DNA of 64,000 nucleotides from Panulirus ornatus (taxonomy: Eukaryota; Arthropoda; Malacostraca; Decapoda; Palinuridae). The stretch spans positions 10,334,651 to 10,398,650 of the forward strand of contig NC_092235.1 in assembly GCF_036320965.1 (NCBI RefSeq), written 5' to 3'. Every line of letters begins with the position of its first letter. The first letter of the stretch is position 1. Shown here piece by piece: positions 33,617 to 45,697 of the stretch. The notes below the pieces were generated by a model that saw only the letters and a program-made list of their open reading frames with translations, did no database searches and was not told the origin of the DNA. The translations under genes and the position numbers were made by a program.

Positions 33617-36600
33617 GGGGATGGGGGAAAAAAGAATACTTCCCACGCATTCCTCACGTGTCGCAGAAGGCGACTAAAGGGGACGGGAGAAGGGGGGCAG
33701 AAACCCTCCCCTCCTTGTATTTTAACTTTCTAAAAGGGGAAACAGAAGAAGGAGTCATGCGGGGAGTGCTCATCCTCCTCGAAGATTCAGATTGGGGTGT
33801 CTAAATGTGTGTGGATGTAACCAAGATGAGAAAAACGAGAGATAGGAAGTATGTTTGAGGAAAGGAACCTGGATGTTTTGGCTCTGGGTGAAACGAAGTT
33901 CAAGGGTAAAGGGGAAGAGTGGTTTGGGAATGTCTTGGGAGTAAAGTCAGGGGTTAGTGAGAGGACAAGAGCAAGGGAAGGAGTAGCACTACTCCTGAAA
34001 CAGGAGTCGTGGGAGTATGTGATAGAGTCTAGGAAAGTAAACTCTAGATTGATATGGGTAAAACTGAAAGTTGATGGAGAGAGATGGGTGATTATTAGTG
34101 CATATGCACCTACGCATGAGAAGAAAGATCATGAGAGGCAAGTGTTTTGGGAGCAGCTGAATGAGTGTGTTAGTGGTTTTGATGCACAAGACCGGGTTAT
34201 AGTGATGGGTGATTTGAATGCAAAGGTGAGTAATGTGGCAGTTCAGGGAATAATTGGTATACATGGGGTGTTCAGTGGTATAAATGAAAATGGTGAAGAG
34301 CTTGTAGATTTATGTACAGAAAAAGGACTGGTGACTGGGAATACCTGGTTTAAAAAGAGAGATATACACAAGTATACGTATGTAAGTAGGAGAGGTGGCC
34401 AGAGAGCGTTATTGGATTACGTGTTAATTGATAGGCGCGTGAAAGAGAGACTTTTGGATGTTAATTTAGTGAGAGGTGCAACTGGAGGGAAGTCTGATCA
34501 TTATCTTATGGAGGCGAAGGTAAGGATTTGTAGAGGTTTTCAGAAAAGAAGAGAGAATGTTGGGGTGAAGAGAGTGGTGAGAGTAAGTGAGCTTGGGAAG
34601 TAGACCTGTGTGAGGAAGTACTAGGAGAGACTGAGTACAGAATGGAAAAAGGTGGGAACAAAAGAGGTAAGGGGAGTGGGGGAGGAATGGGATGTATTTT
34701 GGGAAGCAGTGATTGCTTGCGCAAAAGATGCTTGTGGCATGAGAAGTGTGGGAGGTGGGCAGATTAGAAAGGGTATTGAGTGGTGGGATGAAGAAGTAAG
34801 ATTGTTAGTGAAAGAGAAGAGAGAGGCATTGGGACGATTTTTGCAGGGAAATAATGGAAATGACTAGAAGATGTGTAAAAGAAAGAAGCAGGTCAAGAGA
34901 AAGGTGCAAGAGGGGAAAAAGAGGGCAAATAAGAGTTGGGGTGAGAGAGTATCATTAAATTGTAGGGAGAATAAAAAGATGTTTTGGAAGGAGGCAAAGA
35001 AAGTGCGTAAGACAAGGGAGCAAATGGGAAGTTCAGTGAAGGTCCCTAATGGGGATGTGATAACAAGTAGTGGTGATGTGAGGAGATGGAGTGAGTATTT
35101 TGAAGGTTTGTTAAATGTCTTTGATGATAGAGGGCAGATATAGGGTGTTTTGGTCGAGGTGGTGTGCAAAGTGAGAGGGTTAGGGAAAATGACTTTGTAA
35201 AGAGAGAAGAGGTAGTGAAAGCTTTGCAGAAGATGAAAGCCGGCAAGACAGCGGGTTTGGACGGTATTGCAGTGGAATTTATAAAAAAAGGGGGTGACTG
35301 TATTGTTGACTGGTTGGTAAGGTTATTCAATATATGTATGATTCATGGTGAGGTGCCTGAGGATTGGCGGAATGCTTCCATAATGCCACTGTACAAAGGC
35401 AAAGGGGATAAGAGTGAGTGCTCAAATTACAGAGGTATAAGTTTGTTGAGTATTCCTGGGAAATTATATAGGAGGGTACTGATTGAGAGGGTGAAGGCAT
35501 GTACAAAGCATCAGATTGGGGAAGAGCAGTGTGGTTTCAGAAGTGGTAGAAGATGTGTGGATCAGGTGTTTGCTTTGAAGAACGTATGTGAGAAATACTT
35601 AGAAAGCAAATGAATTTGGATGTCGCATTTATGGATCTGGAGAAGGCATATGATAGAGCTTGATAGAGATGCTCTTTGGAAGGTATTAAGAACATTTGGT
35701 GTGGGAGGCAAGTTGTTACAAGCAGTGAAAAGTATTTATCGAGGATGTAAAGCATGTGTACATGTAGGAAGAGAGGAAAGTGATTGGTTCTCAGTAAATG
35801 TAGCTTTGCGGCAGGGGTGTGTGATGTCTCCATGGTTGTTTAACTTGTTTATGGATGGGGTTGTTAGGGAGGTGAATGCAAGAGTTTTGGAAAGAGGGGC
35901 AAGTATTCAGTGTGTTGTGGATGAGAGAGCTTGGGAAGTGAGTCAGTTGTTGTTCGCAGATGATACAGCGCTGGTGGCTGATTCATGTGAGAAACTGCAG
36001 AAGCTGGTGACTGAGTTTGGTAAAGTGTGTGAAAGAAGAAAATTGAGAGTAAATGTGAATAAGAGCAAGGTTATTAGGTACAAAAGGGTTGAGGGTCAAG
36101 TCAATTGGGAGGTAAGTTTGAATGGAGAAACGCTGGAGGAAGTGAAGTGTTTTAGATGTCTGGGAGTGGATTTGGCAGCGAATGGAACCATGGAAGCGGA
36201 AGTGAATAATAGGGTGGAGGAGGGGGCGAAAATTCTGGGAGCTTTGAAGAATGTGTGGAAGTCGAGAACATCATCTCGGAGAGCAAAAGTGGGTATTTTT
36301 GAGGGAACAGTGGCTCCAACAATGTTGCATGGTTGCGAGGCGTTTGCTATGGATAGAGTTGTGCGCAGGAGGGTGGATGTGCTGGAAATGAGATGTTTGA
36401 GGACAATATGTGGTGTTAGGTGGTTTGATCGAGTAAGTAATGATTGGGTAAGAGAGATGTGTGGTAATAAAAAGAGTGTGGTTGAGAGAGCAAAAGAGGG
36501 TGTTTTGAAGTGGTTTGGTCACAAGGAGAGAATGAGTGAGGAAAGATTGACAAAGATGATATAGTTGTCAGAGCTGGAGGGAACGAGGAAAAGTGGGAGA

Positions 36601-37175
36601 CCAAATTGGAGGTGGAAAGATGGAGTGAAAAAGATTTTGAGTGATCGGGGCCTGAACATGCAGGAGGATGAAAGGCGGGCAAGGAATAGAGTGAATTGGA
36701 ACGATGTGGTATACCAGGGTCGTCGTGCTGTCAATGGATTGAACCAGGGCATGTGAAGCGTCTGGGGTAAACCATAGAAAGTTCTGTGCGGCCTGGATGT
36801 GGAAAGGGAGCTTTGGTTTCGATGCATTATTACATGACAGCTAGAGACTGAGTGTGAACGAATGGGGCCTTTGTTGTCTTTTCCTAGCACTACCTCGCAT
36901 ACATGAGGGGGGAGGGGGTTGTTATTCCATGTGTGGCGAGATGGCGATGGAAATGAATAAAGGCAGACAGTATGAACTATGTACATATGTATATGTGTAT
37001 ATGTCTGTGTGTGTATATATATGTATACACTGAGATGTATAGGTATGTATATTTGCGTGTGTGGACGTGTATGTACATACAAGTGTATGTGGGTGGGTTG
37101 AGCCATTCTTTCGTCTGTTTCCTTGCGCTACCTCGCTAACGCGGGAGACAGTGACAAAGTAAAATAAAAATCAAT
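33613..37175 (+). mobile_element. full-length old-type RTE-A (3.56 kb)
   Basis: This copy shows both ends. The head is CCCTGGGGATGGGGG at 33613. The long 3' UTR is about 36740-37160 with the tail TAACGCGGGAGACAGTGACA and an AATAAAAATCAATAAATA end. Coding frames in order: 33851-34603 endonuclease (LGETKFKG, GDLNAKVSN, SDHYLMEAKV); 34652-34867 and 34871-35143 linker; 35164-35613 RT0 (AGLDGIAVEF, CGFRSGRRCVDQVF); 35620-36564 RT core (RQGCVMSPWLFNLF, FADDTALVAD); 36565-36756 C-terminus (GRPNWRWKDGVKKIL). Motif A is damaged by a one-base insertion near 35658. At least five stops or frameshifts make it inactive. Confidence 0.85.
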
Positions 37176-37184
37176 AAATATTTT

Positions 37185-38303
37185 TTTTTTTATTATACTT
37201 TGTCGCTGTCTCCCGCGTTTGCGAGGTAGCGCAAGGAAACAGACGAAAGAAATGGCCCAACCCCCCCCCCCCATACACATGTATATACATACGTCCACAC
37301 ACGCAAATATACATACCTACACAGCTTTCCATGGTTTACCCCAGACGCTTCACATGCCTTGATTCAATCCACTGACAGCTCGTCAACCCCGGTATACCAC
37401 ATCGCTCCAATTCACTCTATTCCTTGCCCTCCTTTCACCCTCCTGCATGTTCAGGCCCCGATCACACAAAATCTTTTTCACTCCATCTTTCCACCTCCAA
37501 TTTGGTCTCCCTCTTCTCCTTGTTCCCTCCACCTCCGACACATATATCCTCTTGATCAATCGTTCCTCACTCATCCTCTCCATGTGCCCAAACCACTTCA
37601 AAACACCCTCTTCTGCTCTCTCAACCACACTCTTTTTATTTCCACACATCTCTCTTACCCTTACGTTACTCACTCGATCAAACCACCTCACACCACACAT
37701 TGTCCTCAAACATCTCATTTCCAGCACATCCATCCTCCTGCGCACAACTCTATCCATAGCCCACGCCTCGCAACCATACAACATTGTTGGAACCACTATT
37801 CCTTCAAACATACCCATTTTTGCTTTCCGAGATAATGTTCTCGACTTCCACACATTCTTCAAGGCCCCCAGGATTTTCGCCCCCTCCCCCACCCTATGAT
37901 CCACTTCCGCTTCCATGGTTCCATCCGCTGCCAGATCCACTCCCAGATATCTAAAACACTTCACTTCCTCCAGTTTTTCTCCATTCAAACTCACCTCCCA
38001 ATTGACTTGACCCTCAACCCTACTGTACCTAATAACCTTGCTCTTATTCACATTTACTCTTAACTTTCTTCTTCCACACACTTTTCCAAACTCAGTCACC
38101 AGCTTCTGCAGTTTCTCACATGAATCAGCCACCAGCGCTGTATCATCAGCGAACAACAACTGACTCACTTCCCAAGCTCTCTCATCCCCAAAAGACTTCA
38201 TACTTGCCCCTCTTTCCAAAACTCTTGCATTTACCTCCCTAACAACCCCATCCATAAACAAATTAAACAACCATGGAGACATCACACACCCCTGCCGCAA
38301 ACC

Positions 38304-38305
<2 letters not shown>
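37185..38305 (-). mobile_element. young RTE-A, 5'-truncated at motif B
   Basis: Complemented A-tail at 37185-37192, short 3' UTR to 37380, and an open minus-strand frame (37383 up to about 38305) from VGLRQGCVMSPWLFNLFMDG through FADDTALVAD to DVVYRG stop with no internal break. The truncation point touches (TA)n directly, so the apparent N-terminus beyond 38305 is Tyr-Ile repeat and mini-RTE-like head sequence, not element protein. Confidence 0.9.

Positions 38306-38358
<53 letters not shown>
38306..38358. repeat. (TA)n microsatellite
   Basis: About 52 bp of TA between the truncated 5' end of a young minus-strand RTE-A and the intact 5' head of a plus-strand RTE-A. Confidence 0.95.
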
Positions 38359-38362
<4 letters not shown>

Positions 38363-41300
38363 GGGGATAGGGGAGATAAAATACTTCCCACGCATTCCTC
38401 ACGTATCGTACAAGGAGACTAAAGGGGACAGGATCGAGGAGCTAGAAACTCTTCCCTCCTTGTCTTTTAGCTTTTTAAAAGGGGAAACAGAAGAATGCAT
38501 CATGTGGGGGCTCCTCATCCTCTTCGAAGGCTCGGATTGGGGAGTCTAAATGTGTGTGGATGTAATGGAGATGAAAAAAAAGGAGAGATGGGTAGTATGT
38601 TTGAGGAAAGAAACCTGGATGTTTTGGCTCTGAGTGAAACGAAGCTGAAGGGTAAAGGGGAAGAGTGGTTTGGGAATGTCTTGGGAGTAAAGTCAGGGGT
38701 TGGTGAGAAGGCAAGAGCAAGGGAAGGAGTAGCACTACTCCTGAAAAAGAAGTGGTGGGAGTATGTAATAGAGCGTTAGAAAGTACACTCTATATTGATA
38801 GGGGTAAAATTGAAAGTGGATGGAGGTAGATGGGTGGTTATTGGTGCATATGCACCTGGGTATGAAAAGAAAGATCATGAGAGGCAAGTGTTTGGGAGCA
38901 GCTGAGTGAGTGTGTCAGTAGTTTGATACACGAGTCCGGGTTATAGTGATGGGTGATATGAATGCAAAGGTGAGTAATGTGGGAGCTGAGGGAATACTTG
39001 GTGTACATGGGGTGTTCAGTGTTGTAAACGAAAGTGATGAAAAGCCTGTAGATTTGTGTGGTGATTAAAGGACTGGTGATTGGGAATACCTGGTTTAAAA
39101 AGAGATATACACATAAGTATACAAATGTAAGTAAAAGAGATGGTCAGAGAGCATTATTGGATTACGTGTTAATTGATAGGCGCGTGAAAGAGAGACTTTT
39201 GAATGTCAATGTGCTGAGAGGTGCAACTGGAGGGATGTCTGATCATTATCTTGTGAAGGCGAAGGTGAAAATTTGTAGAGTTTTCAGAAAAGAAGAGAGA
39301 ATGTTGGGGTGAAGAGAGCGGTGAAAGTGAGTGAGATTGGGAAGGAGACTTGTGTGAGGAAGTACCAGGAGAAACTGAGTACAGAATGGAAAAAGGTGAG
39401 AGCAAAGGACATAAGGGGAGTGGGGGAGGAATGGGATGTACTTAGGGAAGCAGTGATGGCTTGCACAAAAGATGCTTGTGGCAGGAGAAGCGTTGGAGGA
39501 GGGCAGATTAGAAAGGGTAGGGAGTGGTGGGATGAAGAAGTAAGATTATTAGTGAAAGAGAAGAGAGAGGCATTTGGATGATCTTTGCAGGGAAATAATG
39601 CAAATAACTGGGAGAAGTATAAAAGAAAGAGGCAGGAGGTCAAGAGAAAGTGCAATAGGTGAAAAACAGGGCAAATGAGAGTAGGGGTGAGAGAGTATCA
39701 TCAAAATTTAGGGAATATAAAAAAATGATTTGGAAGGAGGTAAATAAACTGCGTAAGATGAGAACAAATGGGAACATCAGTGAAGGGGGCTAATGAGGAG
39801 GTGATAAAATGTAGTATTGATGTGAGAAGGAGATGGAGTGAGTATTTTGAAGGTTTGTTGAATGTGTTAGATGAAAGAGTGGCAGATATAGGATGTTTTG
39901 GTCGAGGTGGTGTGCAAAGCTAGAGGGTTAGGGAGAATGATTTGGTAAACTGAGAAGAGGTAGTAAAAGTTTTGTGGAATATGAAAGCCGGCAAGGCAGC
40001 GGGTTTGGATGATATTGCAGTGGAATTTATTAAAAAAGGGGGTGACTGAGTTGTTCCCTGGTTGGTAAGGATATCTATCGTATGTATGACTCTTGGTGAG
40101 GTGCCTGAGGATTGGCGGAATACATGCATAGTGCCATTGTACAAAGGCAAAGGGGATAAAGGTGAGTGCTCAAATTACAGAGTATAAGTTTGTTGAGTAT
40201 TCCAGGGAAATTATATGGGAGGGTATTGATTGAGAGGGTGAAATCATGTAAAGAGCATCAGATTAGGGAAGAGCAGTGTGGCTTCAGAAGTGGTAGAGGA
40301 TGTGTGGATCAGGTGTTTGCTTTGAAGAACGTATGTGAGAAATACTTAGAAAAGCAAGTGGATTTTTATGTGACATTTATAGATCTAGAGAATACATATG
40401 GTAGAGTTGATAGAGATGATCTGTGGAAGGTATGAAAAATGCATGGTGTGGGAGGCAAGTTGCTAGAAGTAGTGAAAAGTTTTTATCGTGGATATAAGGC
40501 ATTTGTACGAGTAGGAAGAGGGGAAAGTGATTGGTTCTCAGTGAAAGTCGGTTTGCGGCAGGGGTGCGTGATGTCTCCATGGTTGTTTAATTTGTTTATG
40601 GATGAGGTTGTTGGAGGGGTGAATCCAAGAGTTCTGGAGAGAGGGTTAAGTATGCAGTCTGTTGTGGATGAGAGGGCTTGGGAAGTAAGTTAGTTGTTGT
40701 TCGCGGATGAAACAGTAGAGGTGGCTGATTCAGGTGAGAAACTGCAGAAGCTGGTGTCTGAGTTTGGTAAAGTGTGTGAAAGAAGAAAGCTGAGAGTAAA
40801 TATGAATACGAGCAAGGTTATTAGGTACAGTAGGGTTGAGGGACAAGTCAATTGGGAGTTAAGTTTGAATGGAGAAAAACTGGAGGAAGTGAAGTGTTTT
40901 AGATATTTTGGAGTGGATTTTGCAGTGGATGAAACCATGGAAGCGGAATAGTGATTCCAACAATATTATATGGTTGCGAGAGGTGCGCTATAGATAGAGT
41001 TCTTCAGAGGAGGGTGGCTGTGTTGGAAATGAGATGTCTGAGGACAATATGTGGTGAGAGGTGGTTTGGTCAAGTAAGTAATTGAAGGTTAAGAGAGATG
41101 TGTGGTAATAAAAAGAGTGTGGTTGAGAGAGCAGAAAAGGGTGTTTTGAAATGGTTTGGTCACATGAGAGAATGAGTGAAGAAAGATTGACAAAGAGGAT
41201 ATATGTGTCAGAGGTGGAGGGAAAGGGAAGTGGGAGACCAAATTGGAGGTGGAATGATGGAGTGAAAAAAGATTTTGAGTGATAAGGGTAGGAACATGCA

Positions 41301-42019
41301 AGAGGGTGAAAGGTGTGCAAGGAATAGAGTGAACTGGAATGATGTAGTATATCGGGGCTGATTTGCTGTCAATGGATTGAACCAGGGAATGTGAAGCATC
41401 TGGGGTAAACCATGGAAAGATTTGTGGGGTCTGGATGTGGAAAGGGAGCTATGGTTTCAATGCGTAATACATGACAGGTAGAGACTGAGTGTGAACGAAT
41501 GTGGCTTTTGTTGTCTTTCCCTAGCGCTACCTCGTGCACACGTGGGGGAGGGGTTGTTATTTCATGTGTGGCGGGATGGCGACGGGAATGAATAAAGGCA
41601 AGTATGTCAGTGGATTGAATCAAGGCATGTGAAGCGTCTGGGGTAAGCCATGGAAAGCTGTGTAGGTATGTATATTTGCGTGTGTGGACGTATGTATATA
41701 CATGTGTATGGGGGGGGTTGGGCCATTTCTTTCGTCTGTTTCCTTGCGCTACCTCGCAAACGCGGGAGACAGCGACAAAGTATAATAAAAAAAATAATAA
41801 TGAATTATGTACATGTGTATATATGTATATGTCTGTGTATGTATGTATATGTGTACATTGAAATGCACAGGTATGTATATGTGCGTGTGTGGACGTGTAT
41901 GTATATACAAGTGTAGATGGGTGTGTTGGGCCATTCTTTTGTCTGTTTCCTTGCGCTACCTCGCTAACGCGGGAGACAGCAACAAAGTATAATGAATAAA
42001 TAAACAAATTAATAAATAA

Positions 42020-42023
<4 letters not shown>
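38359..42023 (+). mobile_element. full-length old RTE-A carrying a nested young 3' end
   Basis: Head CCCTGGGGATAGGGGAGATA. The 5' UTR is followed by LGSLNVCGCNGDEKKGEMGS and LSETKLKGKGEE (frame 38495-38779), SDHYLVKAKVKI (39058-39312) and the linker (39309-39581). The RT core is degraded (40166-40693, motif A as FIDLENTYGRVD) and FADETVEVAD replaces the FADD box. About 105 bp are missing at about 40950. The C-terminus is frameshifted and the long 3' UTR runs about 41360-41990. A 190-bp piece of a young RTE-A (41609-41798) interrupts the UTR. The tail passes through (AAAT)n into (TA)n. Confidence 0.85.
41609..41798 (+). mobile_element. 3'-UTR-only insertion of young RTE-A
   Basis: It starts inside the short-type 3' UTR (TCAGTGGATTGAATCAAGGC) and ends GACAAAGTATAATAAAAAAAATAATAA. 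Afterwards the host copy's long UTR resumes exactly where it had stopped (..GGCAAGTATG / AATTATGTACATG). Only about 190 bp were copied, an extreme 5' truncation. The target duplication is at most a few bases (ATG). Confidence 0.8.

Positions 42024-42082
<59 letters not shown>
42024..42082. repeat. (TA)n microsatellite
   Basis: About 57 bp of TA between the (AAAT)n tail of the old full-length RTE-A and the truncated start of a young one. Confidence 0.95.
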
Positions 42083-42084
<2 letters not shown>

Positions 42085-43744
42085 CAGCAGGTTTGGATGG
42101 TATTGCAGTGGAATTTATTAAAAAAGGGGGTGACTGTATTGTTGACTGGTTGGTAAGGTTATTTAATGTATGTATGACTCATGGTGAGGTGCCTGAGGAT
42201 TGGCGGAATGCGTGCATAGTGCCATTGTACAAAGGCAAAGGGGATAAGAGTGAGTGCTCAAATTACAGAGGTATAAGTTTGTTGAGTATTCCTGGTAAAC
42301 TATATGGGAGGGTATTGATTGAGAGGGTGAAGGCATGTACAGAGCATCAGATTGGGGAAGAGCAGTGCGGTTTCAGAAGTGGTAGAGGATGTGTGGATCA
42401 GGTGTTTGCTTTGAAGAATGTATGTGAGAAATACTTAGAAAAGCAAATGGATTTGTATGTAGCATTTATGGATCTGGAGAAGGCATATGATAGAGTTGAT
42501 AGAGATGCTCTGTGGAAGGTACTAAGAATATATGGTGTGGGAAGCAAGTTGTTAGAAGCAGTGAAAAGTTTTTATCGAGGATGTAAGGCATGTGTACGTG
42601 TAGGAAGAGAGGAAAGTGATTGGTTCTCAGTGAATGTAGGTTTGCGGCAGGGGTGTGTGATGTCTCCATGGTTGTTTAATTTGTTTATGGATGGGGTTGT
42701 TAGGGAGGTAAATGCAAGAGTCCTGGAAAGAGGGGCAAGTATGAAGTCTGTTGGGGATGAGAGAGCTTGGGAAGTGAGTCAGTTGTTGTTCGCTGATGAT
42801 ACAGCGCTGGTGGCTGATTCATGTGAGAAACTGCAGAAGCTGGTGACTGAGTTTGGTAAAGTGTGTGGAAGAAGAAAGTTAAGAGTAAATGTGAATAAGA
42901 GCAAGTTTATTAGGTACAGTAGGGTTGAGGGTCAAGTCAATTGGGAGGTGAGTTTGAATGGAGAAAAACTGGAGGAAGTGAAGTGTTTTAGATATCTGGG
43001 AGTGGATCTGTCAGCGGATGGAACCATGGAAGCGGAAGTGGATCATAGGGTGGGGGAGGGGGCGAAAATTTTGGGAGCCTTGAAAAATGTGTGGAAGTCG
43101 AGAACATTATCTCGGAAAGCAAAAATGGGTATGTTTGAAGGAATAGTGGTTCCAACAATGTTGTATGGTTGCGAGGCGTGGGCTATGGATAGAGTTGTGC
43201 GCAGGAGGATGGATGTGCTGGAAATGAGATGTTTGAGGACAATGTGTGGTGTGAGGTGGTTTGATCGAGTTAGTAACGTAAGGGTAAGAGAGATGTGTGG
43301 AAATAAAAAGAGCGTGGTTGAGAGAGCAGAAGAGGGTGTTTTGAAATGGTTTGGGCACATGGAGAGAATGAGTGAGGAAAGATTGACCAAGAGGATATAT
43401 GTGTCGGAGGTGGAGGGAACGAGGAGAAGAGGGAGACCAAATTGGAGGTGGAAAGATGGAGTGAAAAAGATTTTGTGTGATCGGGGCCTGAACATGCAGG
43501 AGGGTGAAAGGAGGGCAAGGAATAGAGTGAATTGGAGCGATGTGGTATACAGGGGTTGACGTGCTGTCAGTGGATTGAATCAAGGCATGTGAAGCGTCTG
43601 GGGTAAACCATGGAAAGCTGTGTAGGTATGTATATTTGCGTGTGTGGACGTGTGTATGTACGTGTGTATGGGGGTTGGGCCATTTCTTTCGTCTGTTTCC
43701 TCGCGCTACCTCGCAAACGCGGGAGACAGCGACAAAGTATAAAA

Positions 43745-43752
<8 letters not shown>
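42083..43752 (+). mobile_element. young RTE-A, 5'-truncated before RT0
   Basis: First member of a head-to-tail train of four young copies. It begins GGCAGCAGGTTTGGATGG (AAGLDG). The coding part ends at the DVVYRG stop, with the short 3' UTR at 43560-43740, A13, then (TA)n. Confidence 0.9.
42093..43559 (+). CDS. RTE-A reverse transcriptase ORF, intact from RT0 to C-terminus
   Basis: 488 uninterrupted codons. GIAVEFIKKGGDC lies at the start, CGFRSGRGCVDQVF about residues 95-110, FMDLEKAYDRVD (motif A) about 125-137, RQGCVMSPWLFNLF (motif B) about 187-200, FADDTALVAD (motif C) about 235-245, LYGCEAWAMDRV about 370 and GRPNWRWKDGVKKIL about 450. All visible catalytic Asp residues are present. 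The endonuclease is missing, and no promoter or proper start is visible (the listed Met is internal to the original protein), so autonomous function is unlikely. Confidence 0.85.
   Translation: MDGIAVEFIKKGGDCIVDWLVRLFNVCMTHGEVPEDWRNACIVPLYKGKGDKSECSNYRGISLLSIPGKLYGRVLIERVKACTEHQIGEEQCGFRSGRGCVDQVFALKNVCEKYLEKQMDLYVAFMDLEKAYDRVDRDALWKVLRIYGVGSKLLEAVKSFYRGCKACVRVGREESDWFSVNVGLRQGCVMSPWLFNLFMDGVVREVNARVLERGASMKSVGDERAWEVSQLLFADDTALVADSCEKLQKLVTEFGKVCGRRKLRVNVNKSKFIRYSRVEGQVNWEVSLNGEKLEEVKCFRYLGVDLSADGTMEAEVDHRVGEGAKILGALKNVWKSRTLSRKAKMGMFEGIVVPTMLYGCEAWAMDRVVRRRMDVLEMRCLRTMCGVRWFDRVSNVRVREMCGNKKSVVERAEEGVLKWFGHMERMSEERLTKRIYVSEVEGTRRRGRPNWRWKDGVKKILCDRGLNMQEGERRARNRVNWSDVVYRG

Positions 43753-43790
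<38 letters not shown>
43753..43790. repeat. (TA)n microsatellite
   Basis: 38 bp of TA following the A-tail of a young RTE-A and directly preceding a mini-RTE head. Confidence 0.95.
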
Positions 43791-43794
<4 letters not shown>

Positions 43795-44037
43795 GGGGAT
43801 AGGGGATTAAGAATACTTCCCACGTATTCCCTGCGTGTCGTAGAAGGAGACTAAAAGGGGTGGGAGCGGGGGGCTGGAAATCCTCCCCTCTCGTTTTTTT
43901 TTTTTTTTTTTTTTTTCCAAAAGACGGAACAGAGAAGGGGGCCAGGTGAGGGTATTCCCTCAAAGGCCCAGTCCTCTGTTCTTAATGCTACCTCGCTAAC
44001 GCGGGAAATGGCGAATAGTTTAAACGAAAAAGAAAAA
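43791..44037 (+). mobile_element. mini-RTE, copy 7
   Basis: Complete plus-strand copy, CCCTGGGGATAGGGGATTAAG to GGCGAATAGTTTAAACG plus an A-rich end. It is inserted in the TA tract between two young RTE-A copies. Confidence 0.9.
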
Positions 44038-44056
44038 GATATATATATATATATAA

Positions 44057-45697
44057 AAAGGGGGGTGACTGTATTGTTGACTGGTTGGTAAGGTTATTTA
44101 ATGTATGTATGACTCATGGTGAGGTGCCTGAGGATTGGCGGAATGCGTGCATAGTGCCATTGTACAAAGGCAAAGGAGATAAGAGTGAGTGCTCAAATTA
44201 CAGAGGTATAAGTTTGTTGAGTATTCCTGGTAAATTATATGGGAGGGTATTGATTGAGAGGGTGAAGGCATGTACAGAGCATCAGATTGGGGAAGAGCAG
44301 TGCGGTTTCAGAAGTGGTAGAGGATGTGTGGATCAGGTGTTTGCTTTGAAGAATGTATGTGAGAAATACTTAGAAAAGCAAATGGATTTGTATGTAGCAT
44401 TTATGGATCTGGAGAAGGCATATGATAGAGTTGATAGAGATGCTCTGTGGAAGGTACTAAGAATATATGGTGTGGGAAGCAAGTTGTTAGAAGCAGTGAA
44501 AAGTTTTTATCGAGGATGTAAGGCATGTGTACGTGTAGGAAGAGAGGAAAGTGATTGGTTCTCAGTGAATGTAGGTTTGCGGCAGGGGTGTGTGATGTCT
44601 CCATGGTTGTTTAATTTGTTTATGGATGGGGTTGTTAGGGAGGTAAATGCAAGAGTCCTGGAAAGAGGGGTAAGTATGAAGTCTGTTGGGGATGAGAGAG
44701 CTTGGGAAGTGAGTCAGTTGTTGTTCGCTGATGATACAGCGCTGGTGGCTGATTCATGTGAGAAACTGCAGAAGCTGGTGACTGAGTTTGGTAAAGTGTG
44801 TGGAAGAAGAAAGTTAAGAGTAAATGTGAATAAGAGCAAGGTTATTAGGTACAGTAGGGTTGAGGGTCAAGTCAATTGGGAGGTGAGTTTGAATGGAGAA
44901 AAACTGGAGGAAGTGAAGTGTTTTAGATATCTGGGAGTGGATCTGTCAGCGGATGGAACCATGGAAGCGGAAGTGGATCATAGGGTGGGGGAGGGGGCGA
45001 AAATTTTGGGAGCCTTGAAAAATGTGTGGAAGTCGAGAACATTATCTTGGAAAGCAAAAATGGGTATGTTTGAAGGAATAGTGGTTCCAACAATGTTGTA
45101 TGGTTGCGAGGCGTGGGCTATGGATAGAGTTGTGCGCAGGAGGATGGATGTGCTGGAAATGAGATGTTTGAGGACAATGTGTGGTGTGAGGTGGTTTGAT
45201 CGAGTAAGTAACGTAAGGGTAAGAGAGATGTGTGGAAATAAAAAGAGCGTGGTTGAGAGAGCAGAAGAGGGTGTTTTGAAATGGTTTGGGCACATGGAGA
45301 GAATGAGTGAGGAAAGATTGACCAAGAGGATATATGTGTCGGAGGTGGAGGGAACGAGGAGAAGAGGGAGACCAAATTGGAGGTGGAAAGATGGAGTGAA
45401 AAAGATTTTGTGTGATCAGGGCCTGAACATGCAGGAGGGTGAAAGGAGGGCAAGGAATAGAGTGAATTGGAGCGATGTGGTATACAGGGGTTGACGTGCT
45501 GTCAGTGGATTGAATCAAGGCATGTGAAGCGTCTGGGGTAAACCATGGAAGGCTGTGTAGGTATGTATATTTGCGTGTGTGGACGTATGTACATGTGTAT
45601 GGGGGGGGGGTTGGGCCATTTCTTTCGTCTGTTTCCTTGCGCTACCTCGCAAACGCGGGAGACAGCGACAAAGTATGAAAAAAAAAAAAAAAAAAAA

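Larger units (their letters stand above)
26941..35495. repeat. 4.29-kb tandem duplication (two units)
   Basis: Unit 1 (26941-31227) and unit 2 (31228-35495) align at a constant offset of 4287 bp, changing to 4285 bp after a TA tract that is 2 bp shorter in unit 2. I saw only a handful of substitutions, for example near 27454/31739 and 28709/33008. Each unit contains the tail of a plus-strand RT, a minus-strand endonuclease-to-RT0 piece, a (TA)n tract, and the 5' two thirds of a plus-strand RTE-A. The end of unit 1 (about 30870-31227) is full of single-base indels relative to unit 2. Confidence 0.9.

Noticed and set aside
42093..43559. Functional host gene of the RT type
   Set aside because: The open frames are 5'-truncated young RTE-A copies with tails and A-runs, each repeated elsewhere in the window. 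Intactness reflects youth, not domestication.
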